From NCBI RefSeq assembly GCF_900110775.1, contig NZ_FOEP01000005.1, positions 62,001 to 126,000 on the forward strand: DNA of 64,000 nucleotides. The letters run 5' to 3'. A program made the position numbers and the translations under genes. Shown piece by piece: positions 17,680 through 27,796 of the stretch. Positions within the stretch are counted from its first letter, which is position 1; the number at the start of each line of letters is the position of its first letter. The notes below the pieces were generated by a model, which saw nothing but the letters and a program-made list of their open reading frames with translations, did no database searches and had not been told where the DNA came from. The stretch comes from Thalassovita taeanensis (GTDB lineage Bacteria > Pseudomonadota > Alphaproteobacteria > Rhodobacterales > Rhodobacteraceae).

Positions 17680-18544
17680 AACTGCGGATTTCGGCGGCGA
17701 TCCGGTCAGGTTGCTGGTGCACCAGCCAGTGGTCGGCATCGGCAATGTCGATCCGGGTGAGATCGGCGCAGTAATCCTCGAGGCCCTCGGTCGAGACCGG
17801 CAGCAGGGCGGTGTCGTTCTGGCCCCAGATCAGCAAGTGCGGCATGGCGACCTTGAACTTGTCGGCGGGGATCGGCGGCAGGTCCGTCAGGGCTTCGCCG
17901 GGCGCACCGAGGCGGACCGGCGCGGCGCGATACCAGTTGATCATGCCGCGCAGTCGGCCGGGGCGGGCCCATTCGGTTTTATAGGCGGCGAGGGTATCCC
18001 CGCTGAGCCAGCTGGTGTCCATTTTGGCGGAAAACAGCGTGAGCAGGCGGGCGAAGTCATTTTCCGCCAGCCAAGTTTCGGCCCCGTCGCGGCGCAGGGT
18101 GTGGAAGTATTGCGAGGCGGCGGTTTGCGCACCGCCCGCAGCCATGGCGCGCTGAAACGGGGCGGGGTGGACGCCGTTGAGGATGATCAGGCGGTTCACC
18201 AACTCGGGGTGCCGGAAGGCCAGACCATAGGCCACGGCGGCGCCCCAGTCATGGCCGATGACCGTGACCGGCCCACCGCCAAGGTGGTCGATCAGTGCAG
18301 TCATGTCGCTGACCAGCAGGTGGGTTTTATAGTGCTCGACCGCCTCGGGGGACCAGCTTTGGCCATAGCCGCGCTGATCGGGGGCGATGCAGTGGTATTG
18401 GTCGGCCAGCCGGGTCGCAAGGGGCGCCCAAGCGGCGGAATATTCCGGGAAGCCGTGCAGGAACAGCAGGGTCGGGGCACCGGTCTTGCCCCAGCCGAGG
18501 TAGTGGAAGGGCTGTCCGTTCAGCTGGATATGGTGACTGAGCAT
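17669..18544 (-). CDS. Alpha/beta hydrolase (epoxide hydrolase/haloacetate dehalogenase-like)
   Basis: A 291-residue alpha/beta hydrolase. An oxyanion-hole HGFPEYSAAW motif and DQRGYGQS precede the nucleophile elbow GHDWGAAV, where the nucleophile is Asp rather than Ser. That is diagnostic of soluble epoxide hydrolases and haloalkanoate dehalogenases. The C-terminal IADADHWLVHQQPD supplies the catalytic His. A cap domain occupies about residues 135-215. The start is ATG at 18544; a much longer open frame continues upstream but only mirrors ppk2 and the MATE gene. The true substrate is unknown. Confidence 0.88.
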   Translation of the reverse strand: MLSHHIQLNGQPFHYLGWGKTGAPTLLFLHGFPEYSAAWAPLATRLADQYHCIAPDQRGYGQSWSPEAVEHYKTHLLVSDMTALIDHLGGGPVTVIGHDWGAAVAYGLAFRHPELVNRLIILNGVHPAPFQRAMAAGGAQTAASQYFHTLRRDGAETWLAENDFARLLTLFSAKMDTSWLSGDTLAAYKTEWARPGRLRGMINWYRAAPVRLGAPGEALTDLPPIPADKFKVAMPHLLIWGQNDTALLPVSTEGLEDYCADLTRIDIADADHWLVHQQPDRIAAEIRSWLA

Positions 18545-18650
18545 GGGGGCCTCTTTTGGGTTGTGATCAGGGGGTGGGTGGTGGTTGAGGCGATCAGCAG
18601 GCGGGCTCGTGCCTGCAGAATTATGAAAACCACACAAGCACGACCACAGT

Positions 18651-18668
18651 GTGACAGTTTTTTGACAT
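18651..18668 (-). promoter_or_regulatory. Candidate Pho box upstream of ppk2
   Basis: On the minus strand these 18 bases read ATGTCAAAAAACTGTCAC. They match 16 of 18 positions of a CTGTCATAAAACTGTCAC-type Pho box, with the two TGTCA cores exactly 11 bp apart. The site lies about 60 bp before ppk2 and 107 bp before the divergent hydrolase gene. PhoB control of ppk2 is an inference from this match; the box is in the reverse orientation relative to ppk2. Confidence 0.55.
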
Positions 18669-18730
18669 CCATCAAGGCGAGGTTTTGGCAGGGGTGCTAA
18701 TCTTTGGCTGTTCAAAAAAAGGAGAGTTTC

Positions 18731-19759
18731 ATGTCCGTGACGAAAGCCGCGCAGGTAAGTTCTGTTGATACCGCAACGTCCGAAGAAATGCCCGCTCAGG
18801 CGCCGGTTGCGGCGGTCGGTGTCGGTGCTTCGGCAACAGGGGCGGTGTCGGGTCGGGCGCGCGGTGCGCGTCATCCGCGCCCGACGCCTGATGAGGTGCG
18901 GCATGCGTTCGAGAGTGGCGAGTATCCTTACACAGATCGGTTGTCGCGGCGGGCCTATGAGGCGCAGAAAGCCAGATTGCAGGCCGAGCTTTTGAAGGTT
19001 CAGTTGTGGGCGCAGGAGACCGGGCAGAAATTTGTGCTGCTGTTTGAGGGCCGCGATGCGGCGGGCAAGGGTGGCACCATCAAGCGGTTCACCGAGCATT
19101 TGAACCCGCGCACCGCGCGCGTTGTGGCGCTGAACAAGCCCACGAACGAGGAGCGCGGTCAGTGGTATTTCCAGCGCTATATCGAGCATCTGCCAACGGC
19201 GGGCGAAATCGTTCTGTATGATCGCAGTTGGTACAACCGGGCCGGGGTTGAGCGGGTCATGGGGTTTTGCGAGCCGAACGATTATCTGGAGTTCATGCGC
19301 CAGACCCCGGATTTGGAGCGGATGCTGGTGCGGTCTGGGATCCGGCTGCACAAATACTGGTTCTCGGTCACGCAGGAGGAGCAGCGGGCGCGGTTCAAGA
19401 GCCGCGAGACCGATCCGTTGAAGATGTGGAAGCTGAGCCCGATCGACAAGGCCAGTCTGGACAAGTGGGAGGATTATACCGAGGCGAAAGAGGCGATGTT
19501 CTTCTATACGGACACGGCGGATGCGCCTTGGATAGTGGTCAAATCCAATGACAAGAAGCGGGCGCGGCTGAACTGCATGCTGCATTTCCTGAGCACGATT
19601 GATTACCCGGACAAGGACCCGCATATCGCGCGTGCGCCGGATCCGATGATTGTGGGCGGGGCGGGGCATGTGATCCACCGGGCGGATCATATCCTTGGCA
19701 CGGCGCTGCATCCTGAAATGCGCAAGCCGCGCGGCGAGGAGGCTGGCCCGGCGGCGTGA
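18731..19759 (+). CDS. ppk2: Polyphosphate kinase 2 (PPK2 family)
   Basis: A 342-residue PPK2, which transfers phosphate between polyphosphate and nucleoside diphosphates. Walker A is GRDAAGKGGT (107-116), and the Walker B and lid region contains LYDRSWYNRAGVERV. The end has KWEDYTEAKEAMFFYTD and WIVVKSNDKKRARLN, all typical of class I PPK2. About 60 N-terminal residues (Ala/Gly-rich) look disordered. The ATG at 18731 follows a strong AAGGAGAG site. A Pho-box candidate lies upstream, so it may respond to phosphate limitation separately from ppk1. Confidence 0.93.
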   Translation: MSVTKAAQVSSVDTATSEEMPAQAPVAAVGVGASATGAVSGRARGARHPRPTPDEVRHAFESGEYPYTDRLSRRAYEAQKARLQAELLKVQLWAQETGQKFVLLFEGRDAAGKGGTIKRFTEHLNPRTARVVALNKPTNEERGQWYFQRYIEHLPTAGEIVLYDRSWYNRAGVERVMGFCEPNDYLEFMRQTPDLERMLVRSGIRLHKYWFSVTQEEQRARFKSRETDPLKMWKLSPIDKASLDKWEDYTEAKEAMFFYTDTADAPWIVVKSNDKKRARLNCMLHFLSTIDYPDKDPHIARAPDPMIVGGAGHVIHRADHILGTALHPEMRKPRGEEAGPAA

Positions 19760-19863
19760 GGCTATTCTGAAGCGGGCAAAGCCTGCATGCAGGGCGGCCT
19801 TGGGGCGCGCGCGGGTAGTGGAAGCGTTGGGCCGGGTCTGAGGGGGCGGGCTGGCAAACACGT

Positions 19864-19880
19864 GATTCCGCGGCGGAATC
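19864..19880. repeat. 17-bp palindrome containing two GANTC sites
   Basis: GATTCCGC, one central G, GCGGAATC form a perfect palindrome 73 bp upstream of the MATE gene. It contains GATTC and GAATC, both targets of the cell-cycle methylase CcrM in alphaproteobacteria. A role in regulating the MATE gene is possible but not shown. Confidence 0.35.
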
Positions 19881-19952
19881 GGGTCTGTGGGGCGTGGCGG
19901 CATGGCTGAGAGGGCTTGCCAGAGCGTTGCTCGTGCGGATAGGGATTTGGCC

Positions 19953-21326
19953 ATGAGTACCTCTATGACCCTGACCAAACATGCCCGCGCGATTTTGGCG
20001 CTGGGCCTGCCGTTGATCGGCAGCAATGTCGCGCAGTTTGCCATCACGCTGACTGATGCGGTCATGCTGGGGTGGTATGATGTGGAGGCGCTGGCGGCCG
20101 AAGTTCTGGGCGGCACGATGTTTTTCGTGCTGTTCATCATGGGGTCGGGCTTTGCCCAGGCGGTGATGCCGATGGTGGCCGAGGCCGAGGCGGCGGGCGC
20201 CACCGTGCAGGTGCGCCGGGTGACGCGGATGGGCATGTGGGCCTCGCTTTTGTTCGCGGTTCTGGTGCTGCCGCTGCTGCTGTTCGCGGCGCCGGTGCTG
20301 CGCGGGCTGGGGCAGGAACCGGGCACGGCGGATCTGGCGGGGCAGTATCTGGGCGTTGCGGGCTGGGGGATTGTGCCGGCGTTGCTGGTGATGGTGCTGA
20401 AGTCTTATCTGGCGGCGCTGGAGCGCACCAAGGTGGTGCTGTGGGTAACGATCGGCGCGGTGGTGGTGAATGTGGTGGCCAACTATGCGCTGATCTTTGG
20501 CCATTGGGGCGCACCCGAGATGGGCATTCGCGGCGCGGCGGTCGCATCCATGTTGGTGCAGCTGGTGTCGGTGCTGCTGCTGGTGGTCTATGTGATCCGC
20601 GCCACGCCCGAGCACGAGCTGTTCGTGCGGTTCTGGCGCCCGGATTGGGAGGCGCTGGGGCAGGTGTTCCGGTTGGGCTGGCCGATTGGCATCACCAGTC
20701 TGGCCGAGGTGGCATTGTTTGCGGCGGCTTCGTTGATGATGGGCTGGCTGGGCACGCTGTCTTTGGCCGCGCATGGGATCGCGCTTCAGATCGCGTCACT
20801 GACCTTTATGGTGCATCTGGGGCTGAGCAATGCCGCCACGGTGCGGGCCGGGCGCGCCATGGGGCGCGGCGATGCCGCCGAGCTGAAGCGCGGGGCGCAG
20901 GTGGTTGTGGGGATGTCGCTGGGGATGTCGCTTCTGACGCTGATCGGATTTCTGGGCTTTCCCGAGCTGTTGCTGGGGGCGTTCTTGTCACCAACAGAGC
21001 CGGAGCGGCTGGCGGTGATCGCCGTGGGCGTGCCGCTGCTGGCGGCGGCGGGGCTGTTCCAGCTGGCGGATAGTGCGCAGGTGATGGCGCTGGGCCTGCT
21101 GCGCGGGGTGCGCGATACCAAAGTGCCGATGGTGATCGCGGCTGTGTCCTATTGGGGGATCGGGATGCCGGTCAGCTATGGGCTTGGGTTTGGTCTGGGA
21201 TGGGGCGGGTTTGGTATCTGGGCCGGGCTTGCGATGGGGCTGGCCTGTGCGGGGCTGCTGATGACGCTGCGGTTCTGGCGAGTGACGTTGCCCCGGATTG
21301 AGCGGGGCGCGCCGCCTCTCGGCTGA
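19953..21326 (+). CDS. MATE family efflux transporter
   Basis: A 457-residue membrane protein with twelve predicted helices in two repeated halves, as in MATE exporters of cationic drugs or metabolites driven by sodium or protons. Family features are GLPLIGSNVAQFAITLTDAVMLG at the start and the second-half GWPIGITSLAEVALFAAASLMMG. The frame is open 22 residues upstream, but the ATG at 19953 starts a usual short leader (MSTSMTLTKHARAIL). It is convergent with the next gene, 10 bp apart. Confidence 0.9.
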   Translation: MSTSMTLTKHARAILALGLPLIGSNVAQFAITLTDAVMLGWYDVEALAAEVLGGTMFFVLFIMGSGFAQAVMPMVAEAEAAGATVQVRRVTRMGMWASLLFAVLVLPLLLFAAPVLRGLGQEPGTADLAGQYLGVAGWGIVPALLVMVLKSYLAALERTKVVLWVTIGAVVVNVVANYALIFGHWGAPEMGIRGAAVASMLVQLVSVLLLVVYVIRATPEHELFVRFWRPDWEALGQVFRLGWPIGITSLAEVALFAAASLMMGWLGTLSLAAHGIALQIASLTFMVHLGLSNAATVRAGRAMGRGDAAELKRGAQVVVGMSLGMSLLTLIGFLGFPELLLGAFLSPTEPERLAVIAVGVPLLAAAGLFQLADSAQVMALGLLRGVRDTKVPMVIAAVSYWGIGMPVSYGLGFGLGWGGFGIWAGLAMGLACAGLLMTLRFWRVTLPRIERGAPPLG

Positions 21327-21336
21327 GGCGCCGCGG

Positions 21337-21768
21337 TCAGTCTTCGTCTTCGTTGCCGTCTTGTGCCGCGCCCTTGACCAGCCGGTCAGCTTTCTTGCGC
21401 ACAAGCACGCTGCGCAGGTCGTGCATGGCCAGCAGCAGCGCATCTGTGACATGTTCCAACTGCTCATCGCTGGCTTTGGATTGCGCCCATTGCGTGGTCA
21501 GGTTCATGTAGTCGACGGCGCGGTGGATATCGTCGATGTCACGCTCGGCCAGGATGGCGGTGCGTTCGGCCATCCAGTCGCGGATCACAGCCAGATCGTT
21601 TTTGGACAGGGCGCGGTCGCCGTGGGGCTTGATCTCGCCGTTGCGGATGTTGACGGCGGCGATCTGATCCATTTCGATACGCCGCTGGCGGTTTTCGGTG
21701 TCGACCCGAAATACAAAAGCGCCATTGTCCCGCACCCGGAAGTAATAGTCCGGCAAATCGCCTGTCAT
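21337..21768 (-). CDS. Conserved hypothetical protein
   Basis: A 143-residue cytoplasmic protein with no recognised domain. It begins with a compact beta-like segment (YYFRVRDNGAFVFRVDTENRQRRIEMDQIAAV), followed by helical, charged sequence and an acidic end (DGNEDED). No membrane or signal segment is present. Its gene is 25 bp downstream of the aminotransferase gene on the same strand and may be co-transcribed. The ATG at 21768 is the only sensible start. Confidence 0.65.
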   Translation of the reverse strand: MTGDLPDYYFRVRDNGAFVFRVDTENRQRRIEMDQIAAVNIRNGEIKPHGDRALSKNDLAVIRDWMAERTAILAERDIDDIHRAVDYMNLTTQWAQSKASDEQLEHVTDALLLAMHDLRSVLVRKKADRLVKGAAQDGNEDED

Positions 21769-21793
21769 GATATTTTCCCTACCCGATCACTCA

Positions 21794-23020
<1,227 letters not shown>

Positions 23021-23084
23021 TTATCCTGCTGTTTTAGGTTGCGCGCGCAGGCCGATCAAGCGTGATCGGAGGAAATGGAGAGAT

Positions 23085-23480
23085 ATGGAACCGCAGGACA
23101 CAGAAGGCTGGTATGGCCCCGAAACCGCAACCTTTGGTGACCGAGTAGCCGCCGCGCGCGACCAGTCGGGGATGAGCCAGAAGCAGCTGTCCAAACGGCT
23201 GGGCATCAAGCTGAAAACGCTTGAGGAGTGGGAGCAGGATCTGTCAGAGCCGCGCGCCAACAAGCTGAGCATGATGGCCGGATTGCTGAACGTATCGATC
23301 ATGTGGTTGCTGAACGGGCAGGGCGACGGGGTGGATGCACCGATTGACGACACGCAATTGTCGCCCGATATCAACGAGTTGCTGACCGAGATTCGCGACC
23401 TGAAAGCGCAGATCACCGGGGCGGCGGACCGGCTGGGGCGGTTGGAAAAACAACTGCGGCTGAAACTGAAAGGCGACTGA
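23085..23480 (+). CDS. XRE-family helix-turn-helix regulator
   Basis: A 131-residue protein. Residues 14-70 form an XRE (Cro/CI) helix-turn-helix (FGDRVAAARDQSGMSQKQLSKRLGI...LEEWE...EPRANKLSMMAGLL), followed by a helical tail with a heptad-like region (INELLTEIRDLKAQITGAADRLGRLEKQL) suggesting dimerisation by coiled coil. The ATG at 23085 has a GGAGGAAATGGAGA ribosome site. The gene is 5 bp upstream of sdhE, so the two form an operon. The regulated genes are unknown. Confidence 0.85.
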   Translation: MEPQDTEGWYGPETATFGDRVAAARDQSGMSQKQLSKRLGIKLKTLEEWEQDLSEPRANKLSMMAGLLNVSIMWLLNGQGDGVDAPIDDTQLSPDINELLTEIRDLKAQITGAADRLGRLEKQLRLKLKGD

Positions 23481-23485
23481 GCGCG

Positions 23486-23746
23486 ATGCACGAGACCCAT
23501 GAGAACCGGCTGAAACGGCTGTCGATGCGTTCGATGCGGCGCGGGATCAAGGAAATGGATATCATCCTTATGCGCTATGCCGGAGAGAATCTGGCGGGCA
23601 TGGCAGAGGATGATCTGCTGCTTTATGATGCGTTGTTGTCAGAAAATGATCAGGATTTGTATCAGTGGGTGACCGGCCAAGTGCCCGCGCCGGACCGGTT
23701 TTCGGGGCTGGTGGGCGACATCCGTGTCATGATCGGCACAGCGTAA
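23486..23746 (+). CDS. sdhE: Succinate dehydrogenase assembly factor SdhE
   Basis: An 86-residue SdhE/Sdh5-family flavinylation factor, which helps attach FAD to SdhA. The conserved RRGIKEMD (RGxxE motif) lies near residue 18, followed by YDALLSENDQDLYQWVTG, which is diagnostic. Its size is standard. It follows the XRE gene with a 5-bp gap and precedes the ldtR-type gene. Confidence 0.9.
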   Translation: MHETHENRLKRLSMRSMRRGIKEMDIILMRYAGENLAGMAEDDLLLYDALLSENDQDLYQWVTGQVPAPDRFSGLVGDIRVMIGTA

Positions 23747-23840
23747 TAGTTCGCATTTTAGCGATACCCCTGTCGATTTAACGGATTATTGGTTTTTCTG
23801 GTTCAGTTTCCTCTGCGCACAGCATCGGACGGAGACTGAA

Positions 23841-24338
23841 ATGAGCATACATAACGCCGTCGGCACGAGCGAACGCGCCGCCTTCATGGGGAGCTATCTT
23901 GATGCGCTGGCCCTGGTTGAGCGGTTGCATCGGCTGTTGCTTGATGTGATCAAGGATGAGTTTGAGCGGGTGGGCGTGTTGGAGATCAACGCGGTTCAGG
24001 CGCTTTTGCTGTTCAACATCGGCGACAATGAGGTGACGGCGGGGGAACTGAAAACCCGCGGTTATTATCAGGGCAGCAATGTCAGCTATAACCTGAAAAA
24101 ACTGGTTGAAATGGGGTATATGCACCATCAGCGCTGTGAGATCGACCGGCGTTCGGTGCGGGTCAAGCTGACGCTGAAGGGCCGCGAGATTCGCGACGTG
24201 ATCCAAGAGTTGTTCGCGCGCCATGCGGATGGGTTGGAAGCCAAGGGCGTGCTGGGACCGGATGGGATCGACGAGATCACGGTCTCGTTGCGCCGGGTGG
24301 AGCGGTACTGGACCGATCAGATTCGCTATATCTATTGA
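23841..24338 (+). CDS. ldtR: LdtR-type MarR-family regulator
   Basis: A 165-residue winged-helix regulator in the MarR superfamily, matching the LdtR group of alphaproteobacteria. These control L,D-transpeptidases and cell-wall stress tolerance. A recognition helix region KTRGYYQGSNVSYNLKKLVEMGYM and the wing IDRRSVRVKLTLKGREIRD are clear. The C-terminal helix RRVERYWTDQIRYIY is typical. No transpeptidase gene is in the window, so it probably acts in trans. An AT-rich stretch before it (23755-23800) is the likely promoter. Confidence 0.75.
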   Translation: MSIHNAVGTSERAAFMGSYLDALALVERLHRLLLDVIKDEFERVGVLEINAVQALLLFNIGDNEVTAGELKTRGYYQGSNVSYNLKKLVEMGYMHHQRCEIDRRSVRVKLTLKGREIRDVIQELFARHADGLEAKGVLGPDGIDEITVSLRRVERYWTDQIRYIY

Positions 24339-24341
24339 GGG

Positions 24342-25052
24342 TCAGGGGTGAAGATCGGCCAGGTTCAGGCCCTGCAGCTCGCGCTTGAGCTTGCGGATCA
24401 TCGCAGCCTGATAGGCATCAAACCCGTCGGCGGATTCGACAAAGGCACCGGGACCGCGGATCACATAGGCCTTGAAATAGGCCGCAAGCGCGCCCGCCTC
24501 GCCCAAGCGCCTGTCACCCGCAACGGGAACCTCAGGGGCAATGGCAAGTGCGTTCACGGTGATGCCCTGCAACGCCGAGCTGTCGCGGATCTGCTGCGGG
24601 GCGGGGCCGGTATTGGACAGACCGTCGCCGGAGATATCCAGCACGTGGCGCCAGCACTGCGGCACCCGGCGCAGGGCGGCGGCACCGGCCAGAAGGGCCG
24701 AGCCGATAGCGGTGGAGGGATCGGCTGCTTTGCGGTCGGAGCCGTGCAGGCGCAGGGCAACGGTGTCAATCGTTGCGGCGCTGGTGATCGCGGTCCAGTC
24801 CAGGATCACGTGCTGGTCGGCCGGGCCGCTCCATTCATAGACCATCAGCGACACCGGGGCCGAGGGCGTGGTCAACAGGGCTGCTTGCACCTCGGGGTCA
24901 AGAAGTGCGGCGGCCAGCCCATCCAGCTGCAACCGGTATTCAGCCGCATCGACCGAACCGGAGACGTCCAGCCCGAGCGCGAGTGCTTGTCGGCACTCTG
25001 CCGCCGCAGGGCCCGCAGCCAGAAGGGCGATAAGGCCAAGCGCCCTTACCAA
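24342..25052 (-). CDS. DUF1194 (von Willebrand A-like) secreted protein
   Basis: A 236-residue protein with a signal peptide (about 1-18, cleavage at AAA-EC). A VWA-like domain starts at LDVSGSVD, the metal-ion-dependent adhesion (DxSxS) motif, and continues through SAPVSLMVYEWSG and the HVLDISGDGLSNTG second MIDAS region. DUF1194 proteins are periplasmic and of unknown function. No ATG gives a signal peptide; the TTG at 25052, overlapping the end of the glyoxalase gene by seven bases, does. Translational coupling to that gene is likely. Confidence 0.75.
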   Translation of the reverse strand: MVRALGLIALLAAGPAAAECRQALALGLDVSGSVDAAEYRLQLDGLAAALLDPEVQAALLTTPSAPVSLMVYEWSGPADQHVILDWTAITSAATIDTVALRLHGSDRKAADPSTAIGSALLAGAAALRRVPQCWRHVLDISGDGLSNTGPAPQQIRDSSALQGITVNALAIAPEVPVAGDRRLGEAGALAAYFKAYVIRGPGAFVESADGFDAYQAAMIRKLKRELQGLNLADLHP

Positions 25053-25474
25053 TGACCGGTATTGCCCATGCTGGACCAGGGTTCGGCCGGGGGCAGGGCA
25101 TCGCCGATCTGCAACAGCTCGACCGAGATATTGTCGGGGCTGCGCACAAAGGCCATGCGCCCATCGCGCGGCGGGCGGTTGATCACCACGCCATTGTCCT
25201 GCAAGTGCTGACACATGTCATAGATATTTTCGACGCCGTAGGCGAGGTGGCCGAAATGGCGGCCGTCCGAGGGCAGAGCATCGTCGCCGTCCCAGTTCCA
25301 CGTCAGTTCGACGGGGCAGTCTTCCTGACCTTCGGGGGCCATGAAGATCAGCGAAAATCGCCCCTCTTCGCTGTCCATGCGCCGGGTCTGTTTCAGCCCT
25401 AGAAGCGCATAGAAAGCCATGCTTTTTTCAAGGTCCTTGACCCGAACCATTGTGTGCAGATAGCGCAGTTTCAT
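25046..25474 (-). CDS. gloA: Lactoylglutathione lyase (glyoxalase I, VOC family)
   Basis: A 142-residue VOC-fold metalloenzyme. The four metal ligands of GloA are in place: LHTMVRV (H7), PVELTW, HFGHLAYGV and ISVELLQ, giving the His-Glu-His-Glu set. It isomerises the hemithioacetal of methylglyoxal and glutathione. Length and the PW-containing tail fit bacterial GloA. The ATG at 25474 is the natural start, and the gene overlaps the downstream VWA gene. Confidence 0.88.
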   Translation of the reverse strand: MKLRYLHTMVRVKDLEKSMAFYALLGLKQTRRMDSEEGRFSLIFMAPEGQEDCPVELTWNWDGDDALPSDGRHFGHLAYGVENIYDMCQHLQDNGVVINRPPRDGRMAFVRSPDNISVELLQIGDALPPAEPWSSMGNTGHW

Positions 25475-25598
25475 TCTGTCCTCCTGTGCCAGTATCGGTT
25501 TGGGCAGAGAATAGAAGCATTTGCCGGTCTGTCGAGTTGTTGCGGCGTAAATTGCTGAAGTTTAGGAATTTTGCTCTGCGAGATGCGGTGCGGATCGG

Positions 25599-26243
25599 TC
25601 AGCGGACTTGCGGTTTCGGGCTGAGCAGCAGCCACAGGCAGAACGCGGTCTCAGACATCAGCGGCAGAAGATAGGCGGGTTCCAGCGTCGAGGCGAGGGG
25701 CGGGGCGAGGATCGCCACCGTGCTGCCAGTCAGATAGACAAGGCCGGATGCGCCGATGAGCCAGCCGAGCGGCGCGGGCAGGAACGGCGCGCGGTGGATC
25801 AGCAGGCCCATCACAAGGCAATTGACGCCGAAGAAGATCAGCCCGAGGTCATAGCCTGTGGCGTGCAGCAGGGCAAAGCGGTGGGCGAGTATGTCGTCGG
25901 CGCCGATCAGCAGCAGCGGCGCATAGGCGGTGACCAGGTTGGCGGCAAGCGTGGCCGCCTGCACCAGACGCAGGGCCATAGCGGTCAGAGCCAGCGGTTG
26001 GCTGACGGGTTTCAGCAGGACATAGAACAGCACGGCCACGGCGATATCGGCGAGGATCATACCGGCGTCGCCGAGGATGCCGAAGCGGTAGAGCGTGGCG
26101 TGGGCTTTGATGTTGGCGGCGGTTGTGGCGGCGCTGTCGGGGTCGATCAGGGGGGCGCGGATGGCCAGCTCGGTCGTCATGCCGAGGATGATGATGAGCA
26201 GGTAGAACAGGCCGGTCAGGCGGGTGAGGCTGAGGGTCGTCAT
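25599..26243 (-). CDS. DUF4386 family membrane protein
   Basis: A 214-residue integral membrane protein with about six hydrophobic helices. The N-terminus RLTGLFYLLIIILGMTTEL and the periodic placement of small-residue helices match DUF4386 proteins, whose function is unknown. An alternative upstream start would add 53 residues without membrane character; the ATG at 26243 is preferred. It stands alone between gloA and the Acg-type gene, with no visible operon partner. Confidence 0.75.
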   Translation of the reverse strand: MTTLSLTRLTGLFYLLIIILGMTTELAIRAPLIDPDSAATTAANIKAHATLYRFGILGDAGMILADIAVAVLFYVLLKPVSQPLALTAMALRLVQAATLAANLVTAYAPLLLIGADDILAHRFALLHATGYDLGLIFFGVNCLVMGLLIHRAPFLPAPLGWLIGASGLVYLTGSTVAILAPPLASTLEPAYLLPLMSETAFCLWLLLSPKPQVR

Positions 26244-26454
26244 TGGGAAATCCGGGTTGTGTGGAATGCGGGTTGAAAAACGGGGCGTGTGTAAGGCGGA
26301 TCTTTTGAAATTGGAAGCGGGAGCAGGATAGCACAAAAAGGCGCGGGGTGAGCCAAGCCCCTTGGCAGATGCCTTGATGATAGCGTTGATCGTTCGATGC
26401 AATTACCCAGTCACAGGCCGCTCCGAGCCCATTGCAGACCTGCTGGAGGTCAAA

Positions 26455-27540
26455 TCAGATCATGATCTCGGCAATCGGGCGCCTTAGCGACATGGGTAAA
26501 GCTGGCGCGCGGCCGAAACGCACCACCAAGTCCGGGCGCGCATCTGGCATTCCCAGCCAACGCGCGAATTCTGGACGAACCTTCGCAACTTCGATTGGTT
26601 GATTGATATGCGCGTTGCGAATGCCAAGCGCCGTGGATTGGAGCGCAAATCTCTGAAAGCTGCGTCCAACTTTGACCCAATGCTCTGGGTCCTCGGCGTC
26701 ACCAACGAAGACCGCGATCCCGGAAGATGAGCGAATTTGGGTCCGATACTTGTCATTTTCGCTGTCCTTTTGAAAGAACATGTCAAACAGCGGGCTAGCG
26801 ATCCAAGCTGGCGCGATCGGATTGCCCGTGCAAGCGGCAAACAGCCCATCCTGCGTCTCAAGCGCCTGTTTCGGTGACATCCTGATCCAATCGCGCAACT
26901 CGGCCACAAAGGCAGGATCGTCCATCTGTGCGCTGTTGGCTTCGACAACGAGGTCAAGAATGGCTTCACGGTCGGATGCTTCGGTGAAGATCAGAACCGA
27001 CACACCCTCCTGTCGGGCTGCCGCTTTCAAAAGGGTGATGTCAGAGGCGGAAATCGGTTGGCCGTCATAGTCTGATCGCGTCGATTGGCGCAACGGGATG
27101 GCCTGATGAAGCGCTTCATCACGCACGGTTCCGTTTGCAAGCGCAATGTCGATCCTTGTCTGGGGCCCGCTTTCGAAGATGAGGTCCGTGGACCGGCCCG
27201 TCGAATGTGCCGCGATTGACAGGTTTTCCGCAGCGCATCCCAAGCTGACGTAGAGATGGTGGTCATCGGGATCAACGACCTGTGTTCGCCGCGCAAAGTC
27301 GGGAAAGATGGACACGGTCGCCGGGTCCAGATGGAATTTCCATGGCTGTGTGTTGTGCCCGTTGGCGGCCAGCGTTGCGAAACGCGCCAATTCAACCAAA
27401 TCCGGGTCCGCTGACATGGGGCGACGTTGACGTTTGATTGCGTCGTTGTAGCCACCGAGACGGGGCCAGAGACCATATCCACATGCCCCGACAGCGGCGA
27501 CCGACAGCCCGGAAACAACTAAAGCTCGACGTGAAATCAT
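26455..27540 (-). CDS. Acg-type FMN-binding nitroreductase-fold protein, Tat-exported
   Basis: A 361-residue protein with an N-terminal ISRRALVVSG, a twin-arginine-like signal with a hydrophobic stretch following. A nitroreductase-fold region (ANGHNTQPWKFH near residue 60, RQSTRSDYDGQPI near 152) resembles Acg-family flavin proteins that sequester FMN rather than catalyse reduction. It ends FGRAPALPMSLRRPI. Base composition looks lower in GC than the flanks, hinting at transfer. No genes of a shared pathway are next to it; 256 bp of non-coding DNA precede it. Confidence 0.7.
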   Translation of the reverse strand: MISRRALVVSGLSVAAVGACGYGLWPRLGGYNDAIKRQRRPMSADPDLVELARFATLAANGHNTQPWKFHLDPATVSIFPDFARRTQVVDPDDHHLYVSLGCAAENLSIAAHSTGRSTDLIFESGPQTRIDIALANGTVRDEALHQAIPLRQSTRSDYDGQPISASDITLLKAAARQEGVSVLIFTEASDREAILDLVVEANSAQMDDPAFVAELRDWIRMSPKQALETQDGLFAACTGNPIAPAWIASPLFDMFFQKDSENDKYRTQIRSSSGIAVFVGDAEDPEHWVKVGRSFQRFALQSTALGIRNAHINQPIEVAKVRPEFARWLGMPDARPDLVVRFGRAPALPMSLRRPIAEIMI

Positions 27541-27757
27541 ACCGAATGCCCATTTGTTTGACCCACTGTTTGTAATGATGAGCCATTTTGGGGAGCCATT
27601 CCTTGATTTCTGTCAAAGACCCACAAGCAACCGGAGAGAGGCCAAATTGAATGGCTGCTTCGTCCGCACAGTGGTTATTCGGGCCTTTAGCCGCCTCGCA
27701 GATGTCCGCGAGGGGGGAGTGCTGTCTTGATCCAGCCCAAACAGGGACTTAGGGGGC

Positions 27758-27788
27758 GGCGCAACTCATCTTGGGGATGAGCCGCGCC
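27758..27788 (-). terminator. Hairpin downstream of the RND permease gene
   Basis: Arms GGCGC-aa-CTCATC and GATGAG-cc-GCGCC pair around a five-base loop with one 2-base internal mismatch, immediately after the stop of the minus-strand RND gene. No T-run follows. The rest of 27541-27757 holds no gene that can be supported. Confidence 0.45.
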
Positions 27789-27796
27789 TTTGGGGA

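Noticed and set aside
18545-20326. Long minus-strand open frame extending the hydrolase to 885 codons
   Set aside because: The upstream 590 codons mirror ppk2 and the MATE gene, are Arg/Pro-rich and lack family motifs; the hydrolase starts at 18544.
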